Made by a program: the position numbers and the translations under genes
NCBI RefSeq assembly: GCF_003286075.1
Contig: NZ_QLUV01000002.1
Span: 186,001-250,000 of the forward strand
DNA length: 64,000 nucleotides
Source of the DNA: Paracoccus endophyticus
GTDB lineage: Bacteria; Pseudomonadota; Alphaproteobacteria; Rhodobacterales; Rhodobacteraceae
Direction: 5' to 3'
The notes under the pieces: model-generated
Seen by the model: only the letters and a program-made list of their open reading frames with translations
Told to the model about the DNA's origin: nothing
Databases searched by the model: none
Part shown: positions 7,777-16,506 of the stretch, piece after piece
Layout of the letters: the number at the start of each line of letters is the position of its first letter
Numbering within the stretch: position 1 is the stretch's first letter

Positions 7777-9255
7777 TCACACCGACAGGCAGACGTACTT
7801 CAGCTCCAGATAGTCGTCGATCCCGTGGCGCGACCCTTCGCGGCCCAGGCCCGACTGCTTGACGCCGCCAAAGGGCGCGACCTCGGTCGAGATGATGCCG
7901 GTGTTCACGCCGACGATGCCGTATTCCAGCCCCTCCTGCACGCGGGTGATGCGGCCCACGTCGCGGGCATAGAAATAGGCGGCAAGGCCGAAGATCGTGT
8001 CGTTCGCCTTCGCGACCACCTCGTCCTCGGTCTCGAAGCGGAACAGGGGCGCGAGGGGGCCGAAGGTTTCCTCGGTCGCGACCTTGGCATCGGCGGGAAC
8101 GCCCGTCACCACCGTCGGCTGAAAGAACGACCCGCCCAGTTCGTGCCGCTTGCCGCCGGTCACGATCCGGCCGCCGTTCGCCAGCACATCGGCGATATGT
8201 TCCTCGACCTTTTCAAGCGCGGCCTCGTTGATGAGGGGGCCGGTGGTCACGCCCTCGGTCAACCCGTCGCCCACGGTCAGCGTGTCCACCGCCGCCGCCA
8301 GTCTGCGCGCGAAGTCGTCATAGACGCCCGCCTGCACATAGATGCGGTTGGCGCAGACGCAAGTCTGGCCGTTGTTGCGGAACTTGGACGCCATCGCGCC
8401 CGCGACCGCCGCATCCAGGTCGGCGTCGTCGAAAACGATGAAGGGGGCGTTGCCACCCAGCTCCATCGAGCATTTCAGCACCTGCTCGGCGGCCTGCCGC
8501 AGCAGGATGCGGCCCACCTCGGTCGAGCCGGTGAAGGTCAGCTTGCGGATCGCGGGGTTCTCGCAGAACTCTTTCCCGATGTCCGAGGACCGGCTGGAGG
8601 TCACGACCGACAGGATCCCCTTGGGCAGCCCCGCGCGTTCGCCCAGCACCGCCAGCGCCAGCGCCGACAACGGGGTTTCCGCGGCGGGGCGCGCGACAAA
8701 GCCGCAGCCCACTGCCAGCGCCGGGCCGCATTTGCGGGTGATCATGGCGTTCGGGAAATTCCACGGCGTGATCGAGGCCACGACCCCGATCGGCTGGCGC
8801 AGCACGGTCAGGCGCTTGTCGGGCATGTGGCCGGGGATCGTCTCACCATAGACGCGCTTGGCCTCCTCGCCGAACCACTCGATGAAGCTGGCGCCATAGG
8901 CGATCTCGCCCTTGGCCTCGGGCAGGGGCTTGCCCATCTCGGCGGTCAGGATGCGCGCGAGGTCGTCCTGGTTCTCGATCATCAGGTCGAACCAGCGGCG
9001 CATGACCTGCGCGCGCTCCTTGGCGGTGCGGGCGGCCCAGGCCTTCATCGCGCCCGCCGCGGCCTCGATGGCGCGCCGCACCTCGGCGCGCGACAGGTCG
9101 GCGACCTCGGCGATGACATCGCCGCGCGCGGGGTTCCTGACCGGGAATGTCGCGCCGTCGTCGGCGTCCACCCACTCGCCTGCCACGAAGGCGCGCGTTT
9201 CCAGCAGCGAGGGGTCGCGCAGCAGGGTGCGCAGGTCGGTCGAATGGGCGGTCAT
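7777..9255 (-). CDS. gabD: NAD(P)-dependent succinate-semialdehyde dehydrogenase
   Basis: A 492-residue aldehyde dehydrogenase. NAD(P)-binding FTGSTEVGRIL, the glutamate motif ELGGNAPFIVF and the nucleophile Cys299 in GQTCVCANR are all present. The C-terminus (PFGGVKQSGLGREGS) is typical of the GabD branch. It oxidises succinic semialdehyde to succinate, the last step of GABA degradation. The transaminase gabT at 50311 is 41 kb away, so the pathway is not clustered. The ATG at 9255 gives the family length; the frame extends upstream into sequence unlike any dehydrogenase. Another aldehyde substrate cannot be excluded. Confidence 0.87.
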   Translation of the reverse strand: MTAHSTDLRTLLRDPSLLETRAFVAGEWVDADDGATFPVRNPARGDVIAEVADLSRAEVRRAIEAAAGAMKAWAARTAKERAQVMRRWFDLMIENQDDLARILTAEMGKPLPEAKGEIAYGASFIEWFGEEAKRVYGETIPGHMPDKRLTVLRQPIGVVASITPWNFPNAMITRKCGPALAVGCGFVARPAAETPLSALALAVLGERAGLPKGILSVVTSSRSSDIGKEFCENPAIRKLTFTGSTEVGRILLRQAAEQVLKCSMELGGNAPFIVFDDADLDAAVAGAMASKFRNNGQTCVCANRIYVQAGVYDDFARRLAAAVDTLTVGDGLTEGVTTGPLINEAALEKVEEHIADVLANGGRIVTGGKRHELGGSFFQPTVVTGVPADAKVATEETFGPLAPLFRFETEDEVVAKANDTIFGLAAYFYARDVGRITRVQEGLEYGIVGVNTGIISTEVAPFGGVKQSGLGREGSRHGIDDYLELKYVCLSV

Positions 9256-9419
9256 GGGAACCTCGGCGGATGCGGTTGCTGGCCCGTATCCTGACCCTGC
9301 GATGCCGGGCTTGTCCAGCGGCCGCCTGCGGCAACGCGGTTGTGAACGAACCGATCCGCCCGCGGACGGTTGTCGTCCCGTGGGCCGCTGCAAGGCGGTC
9401 GATTTCAAGGAACGATCAG

Positions 9420-10082
9420 ATGCGCAGCTTTTTCCTGACCACCCTTCTTGCCTCGGCCACTCTTGCCGGCGCGGCCGCGGCCCAGACGATGGCCACGGCC
9501 GGCACCGACCTGAACCTTCGCTCGGGGCCCAATTCGACGGCCGAGGTCGTGGGCGTCATCGCCAACGGCGACGAGGTATCGGTGACCGGCTGCATCGAGC
9601 AGGCCAACTGGTGCCAGGTCACCTACAAGGACCAGACCGGCTGGGCCTATGGCGATTACCTGACCACCAAGGTCGGCGACAAGATCGAGCCGCTGTATCC
9701 CAACCGCCAGGCCATCGGCGTCACCGTGGTCGAGGCGCCGGCGGTCAGTGACGCCCGCCAGGCGGCCGACACCGCGGTGGGCGGGGCAGCGGGTGCCGCG
9801 GTCGGCGCGCTGATCGCCGGTCCTGTGGGCGCGGTCGTGGGCGCCGCGATGGGCGGCACCGCCGCGAACGTCGAGCCGGCCCCCGAGGTGCGCACCTACA
9901 TCACCGCGAACCCCCAGACCCCGGTGGTCCTGGACGGCGAGGTCGTGGTCGGCGCGGGCATCCCCGAGACGGTGACGCTGTACGACATTCCCGAGCAGCC
10001 CGACTACAAGTACGTCGTGGTCAACGGCCAGCCCGTTCTGGTCAATCCGGCAGACCGCCGCATCGTCTATATCTATCGCTGA
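9420..10082 (+). CDS. Exported SH3-domain protein with glycine zipper and DUF1236-like tail
   Basis: A 220-residue envelope protein. Residues 1-21 form a signal peptide ending in AAAAQ. Residues ~25-85 are a bacterial SH3 domain (TDLNLRSGPN, then TGWAYGDYL) of the kind that binds peptidoglycan or protein partners. A Gly/Ala-rich stretch at ~118-150 has glycine-zipper spacing and could insert in a membrane. The C-terminal third resembles DUF1236, ending in a conserved-looking RRIVYIYR. ATG 9420 is chosen because it begins the signal peptide. The last 10 bp overlap the end of the convergent P1 peptidase gene. The role is unknown beyond the envelope. Confidence 0.8.
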   Translation: MRSFFLTTLLASATLAGAAAAQTMATAGTDLNLRSGPNSTAEVVGVIANGDEVSVTGCIEQANWCQVTYKDQTGWAYGDYLTTKVGDKIEPLYPNRQAIGVTVVEAPAVSDARQAADTAVGGAAGAAVGALIAGPVGAVVGAAMGGTAANVEPAPEVRTYITANPQTPVVLDGEVVVGAGIPETVTLYDIPEQPDYKYVVVNGQPVLVNPADRRIVYIYR

Positions 10083-11113
10083 TCGTCGCCGGGTGATCCC
10101 TCTGCCCGCGCAGGACGAGGGGGCGGGGCCGCAGGGTCCCGCCCCTGGTCGTTCGACCAGCAGGGTTGCAGGTCGCCCGGCGCCGGGGTGGCGCTGAACA
10201 CCGCGCGCGCCACCGCCCGCGCCAGCACGCAGGCGGCGGCGTGCGACAGGGCAAAGGCGTCCGCCACAGGCCGCGCCGCCGTCGAGACGGCAAAGACCAG
10301 GTCGCCGTCGTGGGGGCTGTGCGAGGGCACGATCGCGCGCGCCAACCCGTCATGCGCCGCCGTCGCCATCCGGGTCAGCCCCGCCTTGTCCAGCGTCGCA
10401 TCCGTCGCGACGATGGCGATGGTCGTGGCCTCGCCCAGCCGTTTTTGCGCGGCGGGCTCGTCGTCCGCGCGGAACGGGCCATTCAGGCCCAGGCCCCCGA
10501 ACTCGGACCCCAGCTCCCAGGGCGCGGCCCAGAACTGGCCCGAGGGCGCGCTGACCGACCCCAGCGCATTGACCGCGACCAGCGCGCCCACGGTGGTCCC
10601 GTCCGACAGGATCGCCGAGGCCGACCCGAGCCCGCCTTTCCACTGCGCCGTCAGCGCGCCGGTCCCCGCGCCCGCGCTGCCCAGGGCAAAGCGGACGCCG
10701 GCCGCCTCGAACGCCCGCCGCCCCAGCGCGGGATAGGGCGAGTCGGCCCAGTCCTTGTCGCCGCCGTTCAGCAGGTCGAACAGGATCGCGCCGGGGACGA
10801 TGGGCACCCGCGCCGGTCCCACCGCAAAGCCGCGCCCCGCCGCGCGCAGGCCCGCCATCACCCCGTCGCAGGCCCCCAGGCCAAAGGCCGACCCGCCCGC
10901 CAGCACCAGCGCATCGACCGCCTGCACCAGCTTGTCGGGGGCCAGCAGGTCGGTGTCCCGCGTCCCCGGCGCCCCGCCCATCACATGGACCCCGGCCGCA
11001 AACGGCGCCTCGGCGGTCAGCACCGTCACGCCGGATTTCAGGGCGCCGTCCCCGGCATGGCCGACCCGCAGGCCGGCGACATCGGTGATGAGGTTCAGCC
11101 GACCGGGGCGCAT
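10073..11113 (-). CDS. P1 family peptidase (DmpA/L-aminopeptidase D-esterase type)
   Basis: A 346-residue Ntn-type hydrolase precursor. This family self-cleaves to free an N-terminal Ser or Thr nucleophile in front of a strand reading (I)xIVATDA. Here that segment is TTIAIVATDA, so the nucleophile is probably Thr230 or Thr231, giving subunits of about 230 and 116 residues. Other family marks are LAGGSAFGLGA near residue 72 and DGTTVGALVAVN near 171. Members release N-terminal residues from small peptides or amides. The gene starts 3 bp after the upstream SDR stop, so the two are probably cotranscribed. The last ~25 residues are Pro/Arg-rich and low in complexity. Confidence 0.85.
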   Translation of the reverse strand: MRPGRLNLITDVAGLRVGHAGDGALKSGVTVLTAEAPFAAGVHVMGGAPGTRDTDLLAPDKLVQAVDALVLAGGSAFGLGACDGVMAGLRAAGRGFAVGPARVPIVPGAILFDLLNGGDKDWADSPYPALGRRAFEAAGVRFALGSAGAGTGALTAQWKGGLGSASAILSDGTTVGALVAVNALGSVSAPSGQFWAAPWELGSEFGGLGLNGPFRADDEPAAQKRLGEATTIAIVATDATLDKAGLTRMATAAHDGLARAIVPSHSPHDGDLVFAVSTAARPVADAFALSHAAACVLARAVARAVFSATPAPGDLQPCWSNDQGRDPAAPPPRPARAEGSPGDDQR

Positions 11114-11116
11114 CGG

Positions 11117-11857
11117 CTAGATGCAGCGGCCGCCGTCCACGGTCAGCACCGCGCCGGTGATCATGGCCGCCTCGTCCGAGGCGAGAAAGCAGGCCGCGTT
11201 GCCCAGGTCCTCGGGCGTCGAGAAGCGGCCCATCGGGATCGTGGCCAGGAACTTGGCGCGCATCTCGGGGGTGTCCTCGCCCATGAAGGACGACAGCATC
11301 GGCGTGTCCCCCGCCACCGGGCACAGCGCGTTGACCCGCACCCCGATGGGCGCCAGTTCGATCGCCATCGACCGGGACGCCGCGACCATCCAGCCCTTGG
11401 ACGCGTTGTACCAGCTGAGCCGCGGGCGCGGCGACAGGGCGGCGCTGGACGCGATGTTGATGATCGACCCGTGCCGCGCCGCCGCCATCGCGGGAATCAG
11501 CGCGCGCGCGGTCAGGTAGACCGACTTGCAGTTGACGGCGAACAGGCGGTCGAACGTTTCCTCGTCGACGTCGTGCAGGCAGGCGGGCAGGTGGGTGATG
11601 CCGGCGTTGTTGACCAGGATGTCCACGCGGCCCCAGGCCTCCAGCGCCACGGCGGCCATTTCGGCCACGCTGTCGGCATCCGATACATCCACCGCCTGCG
11701 CCAGCCCGCCCACCTCGGACACCAGCGCGGCCGCAGCATCCGGGTTGATGTCGGCGACCATCACCTGCGCCCCCTCGGCGCCGAACTTGCGGGCAATGCC
11801 GGCGCCGAATCCCGACCCGCCGCCCGTCACGATCGCCGTCTTGCCGCTGAGCCGCAT
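11117..11857 (-). CDS. Short-chain dehydrogenase/reductase
   Basis: A 246-residue classical SDR. It has the cofactor motif TGGGSGFGAGIA, the strand-four NNAG, the catalytic Ser in NIASSAA, and Tyr/Lys in YNASKG. It ends with the usual GAVLTVDGGRCI. An in-frame ATG lies two codons upstream at 11863, but GGAGG is only 2 bases from that one and 8 bases from 11857, so I prefer 11857. Such enzymes reduce or oxidise hydroxy/keto groups of fatty-acyl, sugar or polyol substrates; the substrate cannot be read from the sequence. It probably forms a two-gene operon with the P1 peptidase. Confidence 0.87.
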   Translation of the reverse strand: MRLSGKTAIVTGGGSGFGAGIARKFGAEGAQVMVADINPDAAAALVSEVGGLAQAVDVSDADSVAEMAAVALEAWGRVDILVNNAGITHLPACLHDVDEETFDRLFAVNCKSVYLTARALIPAMAAARHGSIINIASSAALSPRPRLSWYNASKGWMVAASRSMAIELAPIGVRVNALCPVAGDTPMLSSFMGEDTPEMRAKFLATIPMGRFSTPEDLGNAACFLASDEAAMITGAVLTVDGGRCI

Positions 11858-11983
11858 CGCCATCCCCTCCGCCCGCCTGAATTTCCGCCCCGGCGCAGCT
11901 TGGCAGAACCGGGCGAGGGCGCAAGGCGTTGTGCAATCGCGCCCTCGCCCCTAACTGTGGCCCACCAGGAACAGGAGCCCGCC

Positions 11984-12652
11984 ATGACAGCCCCCAATCA
12001 CGCGATATTCGGCCGTCCCATGGGCGCGCCCGCCCCCCACGGGTTCGAGGAGATCGTTCTGGGCATGGGCTGCTATTGGGGCGTCGAGCGGCTGTTCTGG
12101 CAGCAGGACGGCGTCTGGCTGACCGAGGTCGGCTTTGCGGGCGGCAGCGTGGACGACCCCAGCTACAAGCAGGTCTGCGGGGGCCGCACAGGCCATGCCG
12201 AGGTGGTGCGCGTCGTCTTCGACCCCAGCCGCATCAGCGTCGAGCAGATCCTGAAGATCTTCTGGGAAAACCACGACCCCACGCAGGGCAACCGGCAGGG
12301 CAACGACGTGGGCGACCAGTACCGCTCGGTCATCTTCACGACCAACGACAGCCAGCTTGCCGCCGCCGAGGCGAGCCGCGTCGATTACGACAACCGCCTG
12401 GCGGTCGCAGGCTTTCCGGCCATCACCACCCAGATCGCGCCGCTGACCCGGTTCTGGCGCGCGCGCGAAGAGGATCACCAGCAGTATCTGCACAAGGTGC
12501 CGCACGGCTATTGCGGGCTGCGCGGGACCGGCGTGCAGGCGTCGCAGGCCGCCGCCCTGCACGAGGCCGCGGTCGGCGCCGGCGACGGCAACCCCGAGCC
12601 GTCGCCCTCGTCGGCGGGCGGCGGATCGACCGTGGTCGGCGGCGCGGCCTGA
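11984..12652 (+). CDS. msrA: Peptide-methionine (S)-S-oxide reductase MsrA
   Basis: A 222-residue MsrA, which repairs methionine-S-sulfoxide in oxidised proteins. The catalytic Cys30 lies in GCYWG, with Tyr where the commoner form is GCFWG. The acid residues of the YRS motif (DQYRSVIF) and the C-terminal HQQYLHKVPHGYCGL with a candidate resolving Cys are present. The ATG at 11984 follows an AGGAACAGGAG ribosome site. The final ~25 residues are a Gly/Ser tail. The stop overlaps the prmA start by one base (TGATG), so the two genes are translationally coupled. Confidence 0.94.
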   Translation: MTAPNHAIFGRPMGAPAPHGFEEIVLGMGCYWGVERLFWQQDGVWLTEVGFAGGSVDDPSYKQVCGGRTGHAEVVRVVFDPSRISVEQILKIFWENHDPTQGNRQGNDVGDQYRSVIFTTNDSQLAAAEASRVDYDNRLAVAGFPAITTQIAPLTRFWRAREEDHQQYLHKVPHGYCGLRGTGVQASQAAALHEAAVGAGDGNPEPSPSSAGGGSTVVGGAA

Positions 12653-13521
12653 TGGCCACCTGGACGGCGCTGACCACCGCCGCAGGCCGCGACGCCGCCG
12701 AGGCGCTGGCGCTGTCTTGCGAGGGGCTGGCCCCCGAGCCGTCCGGCACCGGCGTCTTCGAGATCGAGGACGGCTCGGGCCTGTGGGAGGTCGGGGCCTA
12801 TTTCACGGACCCCCCCGACCAGATCGCGCTGTCGCTGCTGGCCGCAGCCCACGGCGCGCGCCCCTTTGCGGTGTCCGAGCTGCCGGACGTGGACTGGGTG
12901 GCGCATGTGCGGCGCGAGCTGACCCCCGTTGTCGCGGGGCGGTTCTTCGTTCACGGCGCGCATGACGCGGACCGGGTGCCGCCCGGCGCGCAGGCCCTGT
13001 GCATCGAGGCCGCGATGGCCTTTGGCACCGGCCACCACGACACCACCCGCGGCTGCCTGCTGGCGCTGGACCGCCTGGTCACGGCCGAGGCGCTGTCGGG
13101 GCGCGTGGCGGACATCGGCTGCGGCACTGCGGTTCTGGCCATGGCGGCGGCGCGGGTGCTGCCCGGCGTGGTGCTGGCGGGCGACATCGACCCGCAGGCG
13201 GTCGAGACGGCCGCCGCCAATGTCATTGCCAACGGGCTGGCGGGCCGGGTGGAATGCGTCGTGTCAGAAGGCTTTGCCCATCCCCTGCTGGCCGATGCCG
13301 CGCCTTACGGGCTGATCTTCGCCAACATCCTCAAGCAGCCGCTGATCGACCTTGCCCCGCAGATGGCCGCCAACCTTGAACCGGGCGGGCGGGCGATTCT
13401 GTCGGGCATCCTGACCACCCAGGCCGAGCCGGTGGCCGACGCCTATGCCGCCGCCGGCGCGCCGGTCGAGCGCCGCGAGGATCTGGGCGACTGGACCACG
13501 CTGGTCGTCCGCAAGGGCTGA
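12652..13521 (+). CDS. prmA: Ribosomal protein L11 methyltransferase
   Basis: A 289-residue SAM-dependent methyltransferase that trimethylates ribosomal protein L11. The N-terminal L11-binding domain is followed by FGTGHHDTTRGCL, the PrmA signature, the SAM motif I DIGCG at residues 154-158, and FANIL, the substrate-side loop equivalent to NPPF. The family is usually 280-300 residues, so this is full length. The start ATG shares a base with the msrA stop. It converges on a small membrane protein gene 43 bp away. Confidence 0.93.
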   Translation: MATWTALTTAAGRDAAEALALSCEGLAPEPSGTGVFEIEDGSGLWEVGAYFTDPPDQIALSLLAAAHGARPFAVSELPDVDWVAHVRRELTPVVAGRFFVHGAHDADRVPPGAQALCIEAAMAFGTGHHDTTRGCLLALDRLVTAEALSGRVADIGCGTAVLAMAAARVLPGVVLAGDIDPQAVETAAANVIANGLAGRVECVVSEGFAHPLLADAAPYGLIFANILKQPLIDLAPQMAANLEPGGRAILSGILTTQAEPVADAYAAAGAPVERREDLGDWTTLVVRKG

Positions 13522-13564
13522 GGCGCAGGGCGGGCGCGCCACCCTGCGGCGGGCAGGCGCGCGG

Positions 13565-13903
13565 TCAGACCGGCCGGTTTCGGGACAGCCGCGTCTCGAT
13601 ATAGTGGCGCAGCTCCTCGATCTCGAGGCCGCTTTCGCGCAGCCCCTCGGCGGCGGCCGCGGCCTCTGCCTCGACGGCGGCCAGGCGGGTGGCGTGCTCG
13701 GCCCGCAGGGCCTCCAGATCGCCCAGCGCGCGGTCGCGGGCGACACCCGCATCGTGCAGCCGCCGGGCCATGCGGTCCAGCTCGCCCAGGTCGGCCGCGG
13801 TGGGACGGGTCAGCCGATGGACCAGCCAGCTGGCGAACCAGCCCAGCAGGAACGCCGCAAACAGCGCGACGGCCGTGGCGATGATGAACGCGGATCGATC
13901 CAT
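13565..13903 (-). CDS. Small membrane protein with coiled coil
   Basis: A 112-residue protein with one N-terminal transmembrane helix (about residues 5-28, AFIIATAVALFAAFLLGWF) and then an Ala/Glu/Arg-rich heptad region at ~40-100 that should form a coiled coil. The layout (short periplasmic N-terminus, helix, cytoplasmic coil) resembles small cell-envelope or division-associated proteins, but I recognise no family. It lies downstream of the large OmpA-domain gene on the same strand with a 69-bp gap and might be cotranscribed with it. Confidence 0.7.
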   Translation of the reverse strand: MDRSAFIIATAVALFAAFLLGWFASWLVHRLTRPTAADLGELDRMARRLHDAGVARDRALGDLEALRAEHATRLAAVEAEAAAAAEGLRESGLEIEELRHYIETRLSRNRPV

Positions 13904-13972
13904 GCCGCCATCTTATGCACGCGGCGCGGGGCCGTGAAAGGGGGCGCGGTCCCGCCGCCGGGGCGGCGCGGC

Positions 13973-16444
13973 TCAGGGCAGAGTGGCGGGACGTGCGGGC
14001 GGGCGGTCATCCTGGTCGCCCGGCGCGCCCAGCCCCGCCGTCGAGGCGGCCGACCCCGGCAGGATCGGGGGCACCGGCGTGGTGATGCGCGCGCCGTCCA
14101 CGGTGATCTGGGCCGGACGCAGCGCGATCCCTTCCTCGGCCGCGATCTCGTCGGGGGTGGGCGGGGCGTCGGGCAGGGCGCCGTCCGGTCCGGCGGCCGA
14201 TTCGCCGGCCGCGGGGTCCTCGCCGTCGGGTTCCGCCTCGGGGGCGGTCTGCGGTGCGGCGGCGTCGTCCTGGTCCGGCCCGCCGATGGCGCCGGGGTCC
14301 GGGTTCAGGTCGGGCGCTTCGGACGCAGGGTCCGGCAGTGCGCCGGGGGGCTGCGCCCCGTTCGCCGCAGGCGGGCGGGCGGTCACGATGGTCGCCCCGG
14401 ACCCGGGACGCGTGGCCCCCGCGGCGGGCGGACCCGCAAGCCCCGGGGGCAGCGCCGGCAGCCGGTCGGTTGCGGCGTTCGGGGCACCGGGAACGTCCGG
14501 CGCAGGGGGCAGGGTCGCCCCCTCGGCGGTGACGCCGGTGACGGCCGCGGGCGCGGGGGCGGGGCTGACCGCGACATCCGACAGCAGCCGGAACGCGATG
14601 CGCCGGTTCGCGGCGCGCCCCGCGTCCGTGCCGTTGTCGGCCAGCGGCTCGCTTTCGCCGTATCCGCGGGGGGTCAGGTTTTCGGTGGGCGCGCCCGCCT
14701 CGCGCAGGGCGGTCAGAACCGCCTGCGCCCGGTCCGACGAAAGCTGGGCGTTGAAGCTGTCGGAGCCTTGCGAATCCGTGTGCGCGCCGACCTCGATCCT
14801 GAAATCGGCGCAGTCGGCCAGAACCCCGGCCAGCGCGTCCAGCGCAGGTGCGGGGTCGCCGTCGAACACGGCGCGGTTCACCACAAAGTCCAGCGGCGTC
14901 GCCGCCTGCGCGGCGTTCAGCCGTGCCACGCAGTCCGGCCCGCTGGGCAGTCCCAACGCCGGGTCCAGCCGCTCGTCATACGCGATCTCCAACTCATAGC
15001 GCGCGCCCGGCCCCAGCCGCGCGCCCAGCCGCTGCGCCGCCTCGGCCGTGGCGGTGCGGCTGCCCGACACGCCGGTCAGGCGGATCAGGTCGGGCGTGAC
15101 CGTAACCGTGCCGCGGTCCAGGTGGCCCATCGCCTCGAGCGCGCCGATCACGCGCACCGTCCAGCCCGAGGGCACGCTGTCATCCTCGCGCAGGGCGCTG
15201 TCGATCGGGCCGAATCGGGCGGCGGCCAGGCTTTCGACCGCGGCGCGCATCGGCGCGTCGGTGATCCGCCCGCGCAGGCGAACGCCGTCCGGCGTGACCT
15301 CGGCCGTGAACTCGGCCGGGGCGGGCGCCTTGGCCTGGGTGGGCTGTTCGCGCGTCGCGGTCAGGGAAAACACCGCCGGCAGGGCCTGGTCGAGCCGCGC
15401 GGCCTGCTCGTCGAACAGCGCCTGGGGCACCGAGGCGGGCGCGTCCAGCGCCACCGCCGCGCCGGTCAGCGTCACGGACCCGGCAGGCAGACGGGCCAGC
15501 GCCTCGATCGCGGCGACGGCGGCCTTGCCCCAGTGCGGCGAGGGCGCCCCCAGCCCCAGGGTGCAGTCGGCTTGCCCGGTCACCCCAGCGGCGGCGGCGG
15601 CCGACAGGATGGCGTCGCGGGCGGCCTCGCTGTCAGCGGAACAGGCGTCAAAGCGCAGTCCCGTGCTGCTGCGGACCAGCCGCAGGGTAAAGGGGGTGAT
15701 GACCGGACGCGGCGCGCTGATGTCGGCGGTCAGCCGGACGCCCGCGGGCACGGCGCGGCGCAGGGCCGCGGTCAGGCGCGTCTGCTCGGCCGTGCCGTCG
15801 GTGATGGCGGTGACAACGACCCGGTCGGCGGTGATGGACACCTTGCCCCGGCGCGCCTGGCCGGCCGCCTGCACGCCAAAGTCCAGTGCCGCGGCCCAGT
15901 TGGGCGGGGCGGGATAATCGGCCAGGTCCAGCAGGTCCGTGACCCGCCCCGCCCCGGCGCTGCGTTCCAGACGCGCGACCAGCGCCGCGCGGTCCAGCCC
16001 GGCCGGGGCCAGCCCGATCACCGAGATGCCCTGGTCGTTGCTGAGCAGCTCGACCCGGAACGCCGGGGGCTGCGCCGCCCTGGGCGGTGCGACGGTCATG
16101 TCGTCGCGCACGCGCGCCGCATCGACCGCGCTGCCGGCTGCGGTCGTCGCGCGGAACCGCGCGACCTCGTCGGGGGCGGTGCCGGTCAGGCGAACCTGCA
16201 ATCCGTCGGTGGCGACCTGCGCCCATGTCAGGCCCGCCCGGTCCAGCGCGGCGCGCACGTCCTGGGCGGACCGCTGCTCGATCAGGTCGGCGGCCAGATG
16301 AGCCGCCTGCCAGGCCCCGGCACCGGCCAGGCCCAGCACGGCCAGCACCACCAGGGCGCGGTGTACAGGCCGCCCGCGGCGGGCGCGGCCGACCGACGGG
16401 GGGGCGCTGTCATGGGTGTCCGGGGGCGGAGAGGGTCGGGCCAT
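13973..16444 (-). CDS. Large OmpA-domain protein with BON-like repeats
   Basis: An 823-residue envelope protein. A basic N-terminus and one membrane helix (about residues 27-48) anchor it. Residues ~50-480 hold repeated alpha/beta modules that look like BON domains (e.g. GLQVRLTGTAPDE). Residues ~510-610 are an OmpA_C-like peptidoglycan-binding domain, with VGAHTDSQG around His555 and the family's LSSDRAQAV and RGYGESEPL. After ~630 comes a tail of almost 200 residues rich in Ala, Pro, Gly and Asp. It probably links the membrane to peptidoglycan. Rhodobacteraceae carry related proteins; the long tail looks like the variable part. Confidence 0.85.
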   Translation of the reverse strand: MARPSPPPDTHDSAPPSVGRARRGRPVHRALVVLAVLGLAGAGAWQAAHLAADLIEQRSAQDVRAALDRAGLTWAQVATDGLQVRLTGTAPDEVARFRATTAAGSAVDAARVRDDMTVAPPRAAQPPAFRVELLSNDQGISVIGLAPAGLDRAALVARLERSAGAGRVTDLLDLADYPAPPNWAAALDFGVQAAGQARRGKVSITADRVVVTAITDGTAEQTRLTAALRRAVPAGVRLTADISAPRPVITPFTLRLVRSSTGLRFDACSADSEAARDAILSAAAAAGVTGQADCTLGLGAPSPHWGKAAVAAIEALARLPAGSVTLTGAAVALDAPASVPQALFDEQAARLDQALPAVFSLTATREQPTQAKAPAPAEFTAEVTPDGVRLRGRITDAPMRAAVESLAAARFGPIDSALREDDSVPSGWTVRVIGALEAMGHLDRGTVTVTPDLIRLTGVSGSRTATAEAAQRLGARLGPGARYELEIAYDERLDPALGLPSGPDCVARLNAAQAATPLDFVVNRAVFDGDPAPALDALAGVLADCADFRIEVGAHTDSQGSDSFNAQLSSDRAQAVLTALREAGAPTENLTPRGYGESEPLADNGTDAGRAANRRIAFRLLSDVAVSPAPAPAAVTGVTAEGATLPPAPDVPGAPNAATDRLPALPPGLAGPPAAGATRPGSGATIVTARPPAANGAQPPGALPDPASEAPDLNPDPGAIGGPDQDDAAAPQTAPEAEPDGEDPAAGESAAGPDGALPDAPPTPDEIAAEEGIALRPAQITVDGARITTPVPPILPGSAASTAGLGAPGDQDDRPPARPATLP

Positions 16445-16506
16445 CAGGCCTGCCTTGTCGCTGGGGGCGGTTGACGGGACTTACACCCTCGGCCGCGCTG
16501 GCGCAA

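Noticed and set aside
11929-12651. Reading prmA as a 530-residue protein starting inside the msrA region
   Set aside because: The msrA frame is the real one there. The alternate-frame sequence is Arg/Gly/Pro-rich, and PrmA homology begins at 12652.
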